Positions 9,481 to 18,468 are shown, counted from the stretch's first letter. The stretch: 41,308 nucleotides of DNA from Pelagicoccus sp. SDUM812003 (GCF_031127815.1 NZ_JARXHY010000023.1:1-41308), one strand, 5' to 3'. Numbers and translations: made by a program. Notes: a model not told the origin generated them from the letters alone.

Positions 9481-10137
9481 ATGCTCCCAGACGCGAAAGA
9501 AATCAAAGGCCTCCTCTTCGACATGGACGGCACTCTCATCGATCACCTAGCGACCTTGACGCGCTGCTTCCAGCTCGCCTGTTCCGAGCTCGGCTACCCG
9601 GAGCCCTCGCTCGATCGCGTGAAGCGAACCATCGGCGGCTCCATGCCGATCACCATTCAGAAGTTTCTCCCCCCCGAGAAGGTCGAAGATGGCAAACGCA
9701 TCTGGACGGACGCCTTCGAGCGCTTCCACCTGGAAGGTGTCGTGGTGCTGCCAGGAGCGGAACGGTTGCTGAACCTTTGCCGCCAAACCGGTCGCAAGAC
9801 CGGCGTATTCACCAACAAGACCGGTCGCCACACCCGGGCCATTCTGGAAAACGAAAACCTGCTTGGCCTGGTGGACTTCGCTCTGGGAGCCGAAGACACG
9901 CCCTACCGCAAGCCCCAGCCGGAGTACTCCCAAGCCGTCATCGAAACGATCGCCCTTCCGGCCCCCCAAGTCGCCATGGTGGGCGACTCCCCCTTCGATA
10001 TCCAGGCCGCTCAAGCCGTCGGCATGCGCTCGCTTTGCGTCACTACCGGCTCCCACACCCGCCAGGAGCTCCAAGAGGCCGGCGCCGATCAGGTTTTCGA
10101 AACCATGGAACAGATAGCCGACTGGCTGGAGAGCTAG
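9481..10137 (+). CDS. HAD-superfamily phosphatase, phosphoglycolate phosphatase-like
   Basis: This 218-residue cytosolic hydrolase has all four HAD motifs: FDMDGTLID near residue 13 (nucleophile Asp14, acid/base Asp16), FTNKTG near 110 (motif II Thr), KPQPEY near 143 (motif III Lys) and VGDSPFDIQAA near 165 (motif IV Asp). The helical cap between motifs I and II has the length and character of the Gph/PGP subfamily, whose members dephosphorylate 2-phosphoglycolate and similar small phosphates. The exact substrate is not certain. It is read divergently from the desaturase, and recD2 follows 168 bases downstream on the same strand. Confidence 0.88.
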   Translation: MLPDAKEIKGLLFDMDGTLIDHLATLTRCFQLACSELGYPEPSLDRVKRTIGGSMPITIQKFLPPEKVEDGKRIWTDAFERFHLEGVVVLPGAERLLNLCRQTGRKTGVFTNKTGRHTRAILENENLLGLVDFALGAEDTPYRKPQPEYSQAVIETIALPAPQVAMVGDSPFDIQAAQAVGMRSLCVTTGSHTRQELQEAGADQVFETMEQIADWLES

Positions 10138-10305
10138 ATTCATTTTCATTCTCACCCCCTTCCCCGCGGCAGGCCACACCCAGGGCCACGCATTTCACGT
10201 AAGACCACAACGCTGCAGTCTAGCGCCGGGCTCCTAGGCGTCTCCTGGGGCGCGAGGCGCAGCTAAGGCTCGCGTTGCAAGATCCCGCTTGCCGCGGGGG
10301 CGCCC

Positions 10306-12513
10306 ATGTCTTCTTTTGGAGCCACCTTGCCAAGCTCCCCGCAAAACTCCGATTCCCTTTCCGGCGTCCTGGAACGCATCATCTTCTTCAACGAGGAAAA
10401 CAACTTCACCATCGCCGAGCTTCGTCCGGAAACCGGCAAGGACAAGGTGACCATCCTTGGACCGCTGGGCGGCGTGCAATGCGGCGAAACCCTGAGCATC
10501 CAAGGAGCCTGGTCGAAACACCCGACCCACGGCCCGCAGTTCAAGATCCAATCCTTCGAATCTCGGCTGCCCGCCTCCATCTACGGGATACGCAAATACC
10601 TGGGCAGCGGACTGGTGAAAGGCGTTTCCAAGGGTCTCGCCGAGCGCATCGTCAAGCGCTTCGGCAGCGATACCCTGCGCGTCATCTCCGAGGAATCTGC
10701 CCGACTGCAGGAAGTGAGCGGCATCGGCAAGCAGAGAGCCCGCTCCATCAAGGAAGCCTGGGACGAGCAGGTCATCCAGCGCGAGCTCTTCATTTTCGGC
10801 CAGACCTATGGGCTCACACCCTCCCTGTGCCTTCGCGTCTTCAAGCAGTTCGGGACCGAAGCCGTATCCGTCCTGCAAAACGAGCCCTACCGGGCGGCCC
10901 GCGAAGTGCACGGAGTGGGTTTCAAGACCGCTGACAAGATCGCCATCAACACCGGCGTCCCAAACGACAGCCCACAGCGCATCGACGCTGGCATCGAGTT
11001 CGTGCTGCAGGAGCTGCAGGACGAAGGCCATACCGCCTTCCCTATCGAGGAACTGGCCAACCAGACCTCCGAAACGCTGGATACGGACGTCACTCTGGTG
11101 CAGGACGGCATCGAACGGCTGCTCGAGTCGAAATCCATCTGGAAAACCGATTCCCACAACGGCATCGCCTACGCCCAGCTTCCGCACAATTTCTTCGCAG
11201 AGGAAAAGATCGCCAACGCCGTCCGGCGCCTGAAGGAGACGCCCAGCGGCTTGCCGCCCATCAAGCGCGAGATCGCCGTGGACTGGGCCCAGGAAAAGGC
11301 GGGTTTCGAGTTCGGCGAATCGCAAAAGGAAGCCGTCAAGGGCAGCCTCGCCCACAAGGTCTTCATTCTCACCGGCGGTCCCGGCACCGGCAAGACCACC
11401 ATCCTCAGAGCGGTCGTTTCCATCCTCAAAGCCAAGAAGGCCAAGATCCTGCTCGCCGCCCCCACCGGCCGAGCCGCCCAGCGACTGTCGGAATCCACCC
11501 GAGCCTACGCCCAGACCATTCATCGCCTGCTCAAGTTCGATCCGGCGCAGGGCGGATTCGTGATGAACGAAAACAAGCCGCTCTCCGCTGACGTGGTCAT
11601 CGTAGACGAAGCCTCCATGCTCGACGCGCGCCTCGCCGCGGCGCTGTTCCAAGCCATCCCATCGAAGGCTCACCTGATCCTCGTCGGCGACGTTGATCAG
11701 CTACCGTCCGTGGGAGCGGGAAACGTTTTGAAGGACCTCATCGCGTCGAGAACGATTCGCTACGTGACGCTCGATGTGGTGTTTCGTCAAAAGAAGTTCA
11801 GCAGCATCGTTCACTACGCCCACGCCATCAACCGCGGCGAAGTCTCCTTGCCGACACCACTGGAAGACCCGCGCCAGCTCGACCCGAAAAAGGACTTTCA
11901 GTTTCTCGCCGCCAGCGACCAGCAGGACGCGGCCAACAAGGTCGCCGCCGTCTTCAAAGACTTCATCGCGGGCGAGCTGGCCCTCGATCCGATCTCCGAC
12001 GCCCAAACCCTCGCCCCCATGCACAAGGGCCTAGCAGGTGTGGGCAACCTCAACCAGACCTTGCAGGAAACGCTCAACACCCGCAGCGAGGCCATGCCGT
12101 TCGGAAGCCTCAAGTTCAAGGTCGGCGACAAGGTCATCCAAACCCGCAACAACTACGACAAGAACGTCTTCAACGGCGACATCGGCATCGTCAAAGCCCT
12201 CGACGGCGTCAACGGACTCATCGACGTGGACTTCGACGGCACCGAAGCCACCTACGACAAATCGGAGATGATCGACCTGCAGCTCGCCTACGCGGTGAGC
12301 ATTCACAAGTCTCAAGGCAGCGAATACCCGGTTGTGGTCATCCCCCTCCTGAAAGCCCACTTCATGATGCTGCAGAGAAATCTGATCTACACCGCGGTGA
12401 CCCGCGGAAAAAAGAAGATCGTCATCGTAGGCGAGTCCGCGGCCTACGCCATGGCCGTTCGCAACAGCGACGCCAAGTCTCGCTGCACCTTGCTGCAGGA
12501 GTTTCTGCGCTAG
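10306..12513 (+). CDS. recD2: RecD2-type 5'-3' DNA helicase
   Basis: This encodes a 735-residue superfamily 1B helicase that works without RecBC. The N-terminus has the OB-like region typical of RecD2 (LSGVLERIIFFNEENNFTIAEL, residues about 18-39), then tandem helix-hairpin-helix segments (about 95-215; VSGIGKQRARSI, VHGVGFKTADKI). The motor has Walker A GGPGTGKTT (about 356-364), Walker B VIVDEASMLD (about 428), the GDVDQLPSVGAG motif and, at the C-terminus, the SH3-like insert (VGDKVIQTRNNYDKNVFNGD) and UvrD_C_2 motif (AVSIHKSQGSEYPVVVIP) with an arginine finger region (YTAVTRGKKK). In other bacteria the family is linked to DNA repair and replication stress. No recB or recC gene is in view. 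It converges on the ketoacyl synthase gene. Confidence 0.95.
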   Translation: MSSFGATLPSSPQNSDSLSGVLERIIFFNEENNFTIAELRPETGKDKVTILGPLGGVQCGETLSIQGAWSKHPTHGPQFKIQSFESRLPASIYGIRKYLGSGLVKGVSKGLAERIVKRFGSDTLRVISEESARLQEVSGIGKQRARSIKEAWDEQVIQRELFIFGQTYGLTPSLCLRVFKQFGTEAVSVLQNEPYRAAREVHGVGFKTADKIAINTGVPNDSPQRIDAGIEFVLQELQDEGHTAFPIEELANQTSETLDTDVTLVQDGIERLLESKSIWKTDSHNGIAYAQLPHNFFAEEKIANAVRRLKETPSGLPPIKREIAVDWAQEKAGFEFGESQKEAVKGSLAHKVFILTGGPGTGKTTILRAVVSILKAKKAKILLAAPTGRAAQRLSESTRAYAQTIHRLLKFDPAQGGFVMNENKPLSADVVIVDEASMLDARLAAALFQAIPSKAHLILVGDVDQLPSVGAGNVLKDLIASRTIRYVTLDVVFRQKKFSSIVHYAHAINRGEVSLPTPLEDPRQLDPKKDFQFLAASDQQDAANKVAAVFKDFIAGELALDPISDAQTLAPMHKGLAGVGNLNQTLQETLNTRSEAMPFGSLKFKVGDKVIQTRNNYDKNVFNGDIGIVKALDGVNGLIDVDFDGTEATYDKSEMIDLQLAYAVSIHKSQGSEYPVVVIPLLKAHFMMLQRNLIYTAVTRGKKKIVIVGESAAYAMAVRNSDAKSRCTLLQEFLR

Positions 12514-12540
12514 ACGGCGCGCTCGCCCGCCCTTCGCCCC

Positions 12541-13809
12541 CTACACCTTGCGGAAGGCTAGGGTCACATTCGCTCCGCCAAATCCGCTGCTGTTGCTCAA
12601 AGCGACTGCGGGCGCGACCGCTTCGGTTTCGCGAATCACATTCAAGTCGCCAAAGACCGGGTCGAGCTCCTTCAGGTGGGCCGAGCCAGGCGTGATGCCT
12701 TCTTTCATGGAGAGCGCGACGAAGGACGCCTCCAAAGCGCTCGCCAGCGAAAGCCCATGCCCAGTCAAGGCCTTGGTGCTGGACACCTTCGGTCGGTAGC
12801 CACGCTTTCCGAAAACCTCCGTCAAGGCCTTGCCCTCGCTCAAGTCGCCGATCACGGTCGAGGTCGCATGGGCATTGACGTAATCGACCTCGCCCGCTTC
12901 CAGACCGGAGCTCTCAAGCGCTCGCCTCATGGCCTCGATAAGGCCTAGCCCTTCGGGGTGCGACATCGCCACGTTGTGGCCATCGCTGGCCTGTCCCCAG
13001 CCGAGAAGCTCCGCGAACGGGGCCACCCCTCGCCGCGTCGCCTCCTGCTCGCTCTCCAAAACGAGCACCGCTCCCCCGCCCGTGCTGACAAATCCATTCC
13101 GCTCCTTGTCGAACGGACACGACGCCCGCCCAGGATCGTCCTTCAACGACAAGGCCCGCATACCGGCAAAAGGAAGCACGCTTTCGTCGTTCAGGTCCTC
13201 GCCAGCCACCACGAACATGCGCTTCTGGCGCCCTAAGGCGATATCGTCGAACGCGTAGCCCAAGGCATGCCCCGACGAGGCGCAGGCGGACGAGAAACCA
13301 CAGGAGTTTCCTCGGATCTTGAAGGCCGCCACAAGATTGAAGCTCAAAGTGCCAGCGATAGAGGAAACAATGCCCGTCGGAGGGCAACGCATGGGACCGA
13401 GCTGATGCATGCGCGACATGTTGTTGTGCACCAGCCGCATCGAACCGCCGGACGCTGTGTACATGCCAGTATCCAAATTTGAGATATCATCCTCCTGCAA
13501 CCTGGCCGATTCGATGGCCTGCTCGAGGGCTGCGTAGGCGTAGACGCCATGCGGAGGCAGAGAGCGCAGCTTGTCGCGGCGAATCCTGTAGCGGGACGGA
13601 AACTGCCAGTCCTCGAAGTCGCTCGAACTCAGGTCGAAATCCTTCACCGTTCCAGCGAGCTTGACCTCGCCTTGCAGCTTTTCGTTTTGAGGGATGAAAG
13701 GGGCGAACCCATGGGACAGGTTTCGCAGGCTCCGCAGGACGCTGCTCACGTCGTTGCCGATGCTGCTGATCAATCCAATGCCTGTTACAAAAACCCGTTG
13801 TCGACCCAT
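12541..13809 (-). CDS. Beta-ketoacyl-ACP synthase (KAS II/FabF-like)
   Basis: This 422-residue thiolase-fold condensing enzyme elongates acyl-ACP with malonyl-ACP. The catalytic triad is complete: Cys176 in SSACASSG, His314 in NAHATST and His351 in KALTGHG, with Lys346; the C-terminal glycine loop is SNSSGFGGANV. It is therefore an active ketosynthase, not a chain-length factor. It differs from housekeeping FabF in its N-terminal part and in NAHATST instead of NAHGTST, which suggests a specialised pathway. It lies just downstream of the ACP-FabZ fusion on the same strand, but a terminator lies between them. The start at MGRQRVFVTGIGLISSIG matches the family. Confidence 0.92.
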   Translation of the reverse strand: MGRQRVFVTGIGLISSIGNDVSSVLRSLRNLSHGFAPFIPQNEKLQGEVKLAGTVKDFDLSSSDFEDWQFPSRYRIRRDKLRSLPPHGVYAYAALEQAIESARLQEDDISNLDTGMYTASGGSMRLVHNNMSRMHQLGPMRCPPTGIVSSIAGTLSFNLVAAFKIRGNSCGFSSACASSGHALGYAFDDIALGRQKRMFVVAGEDLNDESVLPFAGMRALSLKDDPGRASCPFDKERNGFVSTGGGAVLVLESEQEATRRGVAPFAELLGWGQASDGHNVAMSHPEGLGLIEAMRRALESSGLEAGEVDYVNAHATSTVIGDLSEGKALTEVFGKRGYRPKVSSTKALTGHGLSLASALEASFVALSMKEGITPGSAHLKELDPVFGDLNVIRETEAVAPAVALSNSSGFGGANVTLAFRKV

Positions 13810-13910
13810 AACGCTATTATCGAAAAGATGATACGCTCGCTAGAGCAATCGATCTCTTCCTCACAAGTCGAGGTTTTATCCTCATCCCCGGGAAGTCGCC
13901 CCGAGTCGCG

Positions 13911-13939
13911 AAAAAAGCGAACGGCTGCAATCCGTTCGC
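13911..13939 (-). terminator. Intrinsic terminator after the ACP-dehydratase gene
   Basis: An 8-bp stem (13917-13924 with 13932-13939, loop CTGCAAT) starts 24 bases past the stop and is followed on the minus strand by six U residues (A tract 13911-13916). It implies separate or attenuated expression of the ketosynthase gene further downstream. Confidence 0.82.
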
Positions 13940-13962
13940 CATCAAAGCCCGCGAGCTCCTTC

Positions 13963-14838
13963 TCAGGACGCGGCAGCGCTTTCGCTGGCAGTCTCGTCAG
14001 CGAAGACCAGGGTGATCTCCTCCGCGGTGACCGCTTTTTCGTCACCCACCATGATCTTGCCCGAGTAGACCACCATCGGATCGCGGCGACGCTTCAGCTC
14101 GATCGAAAGAGCCAGGGTTTCGCCAGGACGGCAAACCCTATGGCAGCGCACTCCGTCGGCCCCAGTGAAGTAGATGGAGAGCTTATCCGCAGACGTCTCG
14201 CCTGCTTGCGTCTTGAGGAAATGAAACACGCCGAGCTGACCGAGCGACTCCAGCATAATGGACGCGGGAAAGACCGGATCGTGCTTGAAATGCCCCGCCA
14301 AAAAGGCTTCCGAACCGGAAATCTCGTACACGCCGCTAGCCGTTTCCCCAGAAATCTCCGCAGACTGCAAAAAGAGAAACGGCTCCTGCTGGGGCATCGT
14401 CGCCGCGACCTGCTCGATCGGGTAGAACTTGGCGCTTTGAACAGTCTCCTCCCCGGTGATCTTGGACGCGATGAAAACCTTGAGGTCGCCTACCGTACGT
14501 AGATCCCACAATTCCTCATTCTTGATGCTTACCCCCAGCGATTCCTCCACCATCATGATGGCCTCGAACATGGTGAGCGAATCAAGGCCCAAGTCCTCCA
14601 TGAACTTGACCGAATCATCGCCGTTTTTGAGCACGTCCACCATTTCCGGCTCCAAGAATCGCTCCACGATCCCCAACACCACAGTGGGCACAAGAGACAC
14701 GTCACCCGAAGATTTGAATGCCAAGGCAGCCTCGATCGTCTCGGGCGAGCAGCGTTTGAGCGTCTCCCTCAAGACCTCTTCCGCAGACGGCTCCGCCGCT
14801 TGAGATGTAACCTGTTTGTTTGTTGCCTCGTTTGACAT
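13963..14838 (-). CDS. Acyl carrier protein fused to FabZ-like dehydratase
   Basis: This 291-residue protein has two domains. Residues about 50-127 form an acyl carrier protein with the phosphopantetheine attachment Ser87 in LGLDSLTMFE. Residues about 138-282 form a hotdog 3-hydroxyacyl-ACP dehydratase: the FabZ catalytic pair is kept, His183 in AGHFKHDP and Glu197 in MLESLGQ, at the same 14-residue spacing as His54/Glu68 of E. coli FabZ. The usual PHR entry motif is replaced by PQQ, and GHFPG by GHFKH. An N-terminal stretch of about 45 residues (helical, with two Cys-free turns and one Cys) precedes the ACP. A carrier and dehydratase in one chain suggest a dedicated acyl pathway with the neighbouring ketosynthase. 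It diverges from the GT4 glycosyltransferase gene. Confidence 0.88.
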   Translation of the reverse strand: MSNEATNKQVTSQAAEPSAEEVLRETLKRCSPETIEAALAFKSSGDVSLVPTVVLGIVERFLEPEMVDVLKNGDDSVKFMEDLGLDSLTMFEAIMMVEESLGVSIKNEELWDLRTVGDLKVFIASKITGEETVQSAKFYPIEQVAATMPQQEPFLFLQSAEISGETASGVYEISGSEAFLAGHFKHDPVFPASIMLESLGQLGVFHFLKTQAGETSADKLSIYFTGADGVRCHRVCRPGETLALSIELKRRRDPMVVYSGKIMVGDEKAVTAEEITLVFADETASESAAAS

Positions 14839-14997
14839 TTCTGCCGCTAAGAAAGGTCGGCCCCTTCAGAAAGTAAACAGCAAAAACCGATGGCGCTTAC
14901 CTTTGAGAGAACGCCCGCCGATTCGCTTTGCGCTCGCCAAACCGCATAGTTCCCTATGAATGGAGGTGAATTAGATTGATTAGCGCAAATACTTAGC

Positions 14998-16230
14998 ATG
15001 CAATCTGCTCCCGTTGCACCCGCAACGCCAAACGCTTCTATGGAACTCAGCTCCAACGCACCCATACTCATCCTGACCCACGAGTTCGCGCCGACCAAGG
15101 GTGGCATCGCCACCTTCACCGAAGAGATGGCGCGGGCCGCGGTGCAGCTGGGGCGCAAGGTGGAGGTCTGGGCCCCGCGCGGGTGCGAAGAGCGAGGAGA
15201 CGACTACCCCTTTCCGGTGCGACGGCTGGACCTGAAGGGGTCGCAGGACGTCTCCTGCCAGATCAAGCTAGTGCGCGAGCTCATTCGCCAGCGCCGCCGC
15301 GTGCGCAAGGCCATCGTGTACATCTGCGACCCTGGCCCAGTGCTGGCCATGTGTTACCTGCAGTTCTTCAAGACCTTCAAACCCGGCAAGCTCATCCTCA
15401 CCTTTCACGGCTCTGAAATAAAGACCTTCGCCGCAAATCCCGGCAAGCGCATCGCGGTCAACCAGCTGATCAAGCGAGCCGACCGCATCAGCACCCCGTC
15501 CGAATTCACCCACGGGCTGCTCAAGTCGAACTTCCCCGGCGCCAAGAAAAAAACCTTCCTCACTCCCGGAGCCCTGCGCTCCGATTTCGAGGAAATCGAA
15601 TCCCGCAACGCCCGCTCCTCCAAGAAGGTGCACATTCTCACTGTGGGGCGTCTCCACCCCCGCAAGGGCCAGGCCTTCATCATGCAGGCCCTCGCCCAAC
15701 TGCCTCGCCAGCTGCGCCGTCAAGTCTCCTTCTGGATCGTCGGCACCGGCAAGAAATACGGCTACGAGACGCAGCTGCGCCAGATGGCGGAACAGGTCGA
15801 CTTTTCGGTCACCTTCTTTGGCGACGTCACCAACGAGCAGCTGGAGGACTTGTACGCCCGGGCCGACCTCTTCTCCATGACCAGCGTCAACTTCCGCAAG
15901 AGCGTGGAAGGCTTCGGACTGGTCTATCTGGAAGCCGCGGCCCACGGTCTGCCCATCGTGGCCCACAAGGTCGGCGGCGTGGCGGAAGCGGTCTCCGATG
16001 GTGAAAACGGCATCCTGGTAGAGCCGGAAAACCTCAACCAGCTCAGCGAGGCTTTCGCCCAGCTGATCCAAGACCGCGAACTGCGTCTCAGAATGGGCCG
16101 AAACGGAAAGCGCTGGGCCCGACGCAACAACTGGATCCAGTCCGCCGACCTGCTTTTCAACCGCTGGGACATCAGCATCGATCCATCTCTGGAAGAACCG
16201 GAGGACGCCCTGCAGTTAGTAGAGGCTTGA
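14998..16230 (+). CDS. Glycosyltransferase family 4 (GT-B)
   Basis: This 410-residue protein transfers a sugar from a nucleotide donor. The N-terminal Rossmann half has the acceptor-side loop PTKGGIATF (Gly-rich, near residue 33) and LTFHGSE (near 138). The C-terminal half has VGRLHPRKGQ (near 217) and the donor-binding EX7E-type segment SVEGFGLVYLEAAAHGLPIVA (split around residues 301-321), typical of GT4. No membrane segment is evident, so it acts at the cytoplasmic face. A second in-frame ATG at 15040 is a possible start, since the first 14 residues are low-complexity. The thioesterase gene follows after 31 bases, which suggests an operon. The acceptor (lipid or polysaccharide) is unknown. 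Confidence 0.9.
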   Translation: MQSAPVAPATPNASMELSSNAPILILTHEFAPTKGGIATFTEEMARAAVQLGRKVEVWAPRGCEERGDDYPFPVRRLDLKGSQDVSCQIKLVRELIRQRRRVRKAIVYICDPGPVLAMCYLQFFKTFKPGKLILTFHGSEIKTFAANPGKRIAVNQLIKRADRISTPSEFTHGLLKSNFPGAKKKTFLTPGALRSDFEEIESRNARSSKKVHILTVGRLHPRKGQAFIMQALAQLPRQLRRQVSFWIVGTGKKYGYETQLRQMAEQVDFSVTFFGDVTNEQLEDLYARADLFSMTSVNFRKSVEGFGLVYLEAAAHGLPIVAHKVGGVAEAVSDGENGILVEPENLNQLSEAFAQLIQDRELRLRMGRNGKRWARRNNWIQSADLLFNRWDISIDPSLEEPEDALQLVEA

Positions 16231-16261
16231 AATCGCCCTGTCCACCTGCCCTCCTCGTGGC

Positions 16262-16672
16262 ATGATCGAAAGCGTCTCCGAAATTCAAGTACGCTACGCG
16301 GAAACGGACATGATGGGCATCGTCTATCATGCCAACTACCTGCCTTGGCTGGAGATCGGACGCACCAACCTGCTTCGCGAAAATGGCCTACCTTACAAGG
16401 AGCTCGAGCAGCGCGGCTTCCTGCTGCCCGTGCTCGAAGTAAACCTCAAGTACAAGCAGCCAGCCCGCTACGACGACCTCGTCACCATTCGCACCCGCAT
16501 GGCCGAAAAGCCCTTTCTGCGCATCCGGTTGGACTACGAGCTGAGCCGCGGAGAAACCCTATTGGCCAGCGGCTACACCGTGCACGCCTTCATGAACAAG
16601 GACGGCCAACCGGTGAAGGTCCCCGCCTTCTTTCGCGACGCCATGGCAGACGCTTTCGCTGAAAAATCGTAG
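16262..16672 (+). CDS. Acyl-CoA thioesterase, YbgC/4-hydroxybenzoyl-CoA thioesterase-like
   Basis: This 136-residue single hotdog-domain protein hydrolyses acyl-CoA or acyl-ACP thioesters. The N-terminal motif VRYAETDMMGIVYHANYLPWLE (residues 9-30, split here for its key parts: catalytic Asp16 and the HANY turn) is diagnostic of the YbgC-type family. It follows the glycosyltransferase by 31 bases on the same strand, and no terminator separates them, so co-transcription is likely. No tol-pal genes are nearby, which is the usual YbgC setting in proteobacteria; here the context points to lipid or glycolipid metabolism instead. Confidence 0.9.
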   Translation: MIESVSEIQVRYAETDMMGIVYHANYLPWLEIGRTNLLRENGLPYKELEQRGFLLPVLEVNLKYKQPARYDDLVTIRTRMAEKPFLRIRLDYELSRGETLLASGYTVHAFMNKDGQPVKVPAFFRDAMADAFAEKS

Positions 16673-16714
16673 CCGCGCCGCCACTACGCGCGCTTCCCTC
16701 TCTACCCGCGTAGC

Positions 16715-16733
16715 CGCGTTTCCAGCAAACGCG
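16715..16733. terminator. Hairpin between convergent thioesterase and queG genes
   Basis: A 7-bp perfect stem (CGCGTTT 16715-16721 with AAACGCG 16727-16733, loop CCAGC) lies between two converging stops. A second, longer-looped stem (16684-16690 with 16707-16713) precedes it. There is no U tract on either side, so a role as a bidirectional transcription end is only a guess. Confidence 0.4.
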
Positions 16734-16738
16734 CCCCT

Positions 16739-17932
16739 TCAGCAGTGCTCCGCCAGCGCCTGGGGATCGGTTTCCTTCGCCCGGGCCGACGCCAGCCGCT
16801 CGCGAGCGCTCTCCTTTCCGACCAATCGGTACACCGCCCACACCGCATGGGCCCGCACGAGCGCCTCGGCATCGTCGGCAGCCAGTCCCTCCAAAGTTTC
16901 GAGCACCTGCTCGAGAAAAACCTCACGCCCCACGCCCTCCGGCCACCAATCCTCGCACACCAGCAGGTTTCCAGCAGCGACGCAGGCGTTTCGCTTCAGT
17001 CCTCGCAGCTTGGTCCGCTTCATAGGCATCTTGCGGAATGTTTCGCGAAAGGTTTCGACATCCATCCGCAGCAAATCGAGAAGACCGATATTCGCGATTT
17101 CGTAGCGCGTCTCCAAAAGCTGGGCACGCCCCGCTTTGGCGAAACGGTTCCAAGGGCAGACATCCAGGCAAATGTCGCAGCCAAACACCCGACCGCCCAT
17201 GCGTTCGCGAATCTCGTGTGGGATGAAACCTCGATTCTCGATGGTCTGGTACGAGATGCAGCGTCGCGAGTCCACCACGCCTGGCTCCACAATCGCATCC
17301 GTCGGGCATGCATCCAAACATCGGGTACACTTTCCGCAGAGGATCCCGACATCCGGCTTCTCGATCCGTTCGCCGTCCGACTTGGAACGCAGCGGGGGAT
17401 CCGGCTCGAATTCCAAACGGCAGTAGATCGCGCTGAGAAACAGCCAGTTGCCGTGCGTCTTAGAGATCAGCATGCCGTTCTTGCCTTGCCAGCCCAATCC
17501 CGAGCTCGCCGCCCATCCACGCTCCACCACCGGTCCGGTATCCACATAGTAACGGTAGTCGCGCGGCCCCAAAGCGAACCGCTGCTGCAGCAGCTCGCCC
17601 ACTTTCTTCAAGCCAACCAGCAATGTGTCGTGATAATCTCGATACAGCGAATACTTCGCGAATCCCGTCTGGGAGCGGGCCTCCGTTTCCTCCCTGGGCA
17701 GGTAGTTCGCGCCCAGCAGAATCGCGGACTTCGCTCCCTCCAGCACCAAGTCCGGATTCTTCCGCTTTTCCAAAGACCGGGCATACCAGTCCATGTCGGC
17801 ATGGTAGCCTTTCTCCACCCAAGCCCGCAACGCCGCATCGTCTACCTGCCCCAGACGGGCGAAGCGCGCCTCGTCAAAACCGATTTCCCGAATCGAGGCC
17901 CGTAGCTCCTCCTTCTGGCGCGAACCGATCAT
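16739..17932 (-). CDS. queG: Epoxyqueuosine reductase QueG
   Basis: This 397-residue cytosolic iron-sulfur and cobalamin enzyme reduces epoxyqueuosine to queuosine at tRNA wobble position 34, the last step of queuosine synthesis. Two [4Fe-4S] motifs are present: CGKCTRCLDACPTD (about 195-208) and CDICLDVCPWN (about 252-262). Upstream is the conserved YVDTGPVVERGWAASSGLGW segment (about 138-157) and GMLISKTHG. The C-terminal 100 residues are helical HEAT-like repeats, as in characterised QueG. The start overlaps the end of aroK by four bases (ATGA), so translation is probably coupled. Confidence 0.95.
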   Translation of the reverse strand: MIGSRQKEELRASIREIGFDEARFARLGQVDDAALRAWVEKGYHADMDWYARSLEKRKNPDLVLEGAKSAILLGANYLPREETEARSQTGFAKYSLYRDYHDTLLVGLKKVGELLQQRFALGPRDYRYYVDTGPVVERGWAASSGLGWQGKNGMLISKTHGNWLFLSAIYCRLEFEPDPPLRSKSDGERIEKPDVGILCGKCTRCLDACPTDAIVEPGVVDSRRCISYQTIENRGFIPHEIRERMGGRVFGCDICLDVCPWNRFAKAGRAQLLETRYEIANIGLLDLLRMDVETFRETFRKMPMKRTKLRGLKRNACVAAGNLLVCEDWWPEGVGREVFLEQVLETLEGLAADDAEALVRAHAVWAVYRLVGKESARERLASARAKETDPQALAEHC

Positions 17933-18468
17933 AGCTTGCGCTGAGCCGCTTCCAGCTTATAGGAGCGACACACGTGGGCCACCACATCGTTGACGTGACG
18001 CCCCTCGGTGAGGATCTGCACGTGGGCCTGCCGATAGATCGGATCGCGGGCCGCCATCAGCTTGGCGATTTGCGCTAGCGGGTCCTCCACCTGCAACAGG
18101 GGGCGGTTCGAATTGTGGCGCGTGCGCTCGAACACCCCTTCGGCCGTGGCGATAAGCGAAAAGACCAAGCCCTTCCCCTTCAAGGTCTCCATCATTCCGG
18201 GCTGGATCACCAAGCCGCCTCCGCAGGCGATCAGGCAGCCTTCGCCAGGGTGGCCGTTTTCCACGAACGCGCGCTCCATTTCGCGAAACGCCGGCTCACC
18301 GTCCTGAGCGAAGATATCGGGAATGCTGCGGCCCTGCTGGGCTTCGATGGCGTGGTCGCTATCCATAAACTCCAGGCCAAGACGCTGCGCGGCCAGGCGG
18401 CCCACAGTGCTTTTGCCAGTTCCCATAAATCCTGCGAGGTAGAGGTTCGGTTTGCGCTTCCGGTTCAT
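17929..18468 (-). CDS. aroK: Shikimate kinase
   Basis: This encodes shikimate kinase (about 179 residues), which makes shikimate 3-phosphate in aromatic amino-acid synthesis. Motifs are Walker A AGFMGTGKSTVG (near residue 12), the shikimate-binding FMDSDHAIEAQQGRSIPDIF (near 35), GEPAFREME, ACGGGLV, the lid Arg in RPLL and RDPIYRQ. The ATG at 18468 gives the usual short lead before the P-loop; an in-frame ATG at 18489 adds seven residues and cannot be excluded. Its stop overlaps the queG start. It is read divergently from the oxidoreductase-methyltransferase fusion, leaving about 57 bases between the two starts. Confidence 0.94.
   Translation of the reverse strand: MNRKRKPNLYLAGFMGTGKSTVGRLAAQRLGLEFMDSDHAIEAQQGRSIPDIFAQDGEPAFREMERAFVENGHPGEGCLIACGGGLVIQPGMMETLKGKGLVFSLIATAEGVFERTRHNSNRPLLQVEDPLAQIAKLMAARDPIYRQAHVQILTEGRHVNDVVAHVCRSYKLEAAQRKL

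Noticed and set aside
10234-11673. Open frame of 479 codons on the minus strand
   Set aside because: It is antisense to recD2, whose helicase motifs are all present; long antisense frames are expected in GC-rich codon use.
13963-14838. Idea that the fused dehydratase is inactive because PHR is replaced by PQQ
   Set aside because: The catalytic His and Glu of FabZ are in the GHF and LE motifs; both are present here at the correct spacing of 14 residues.
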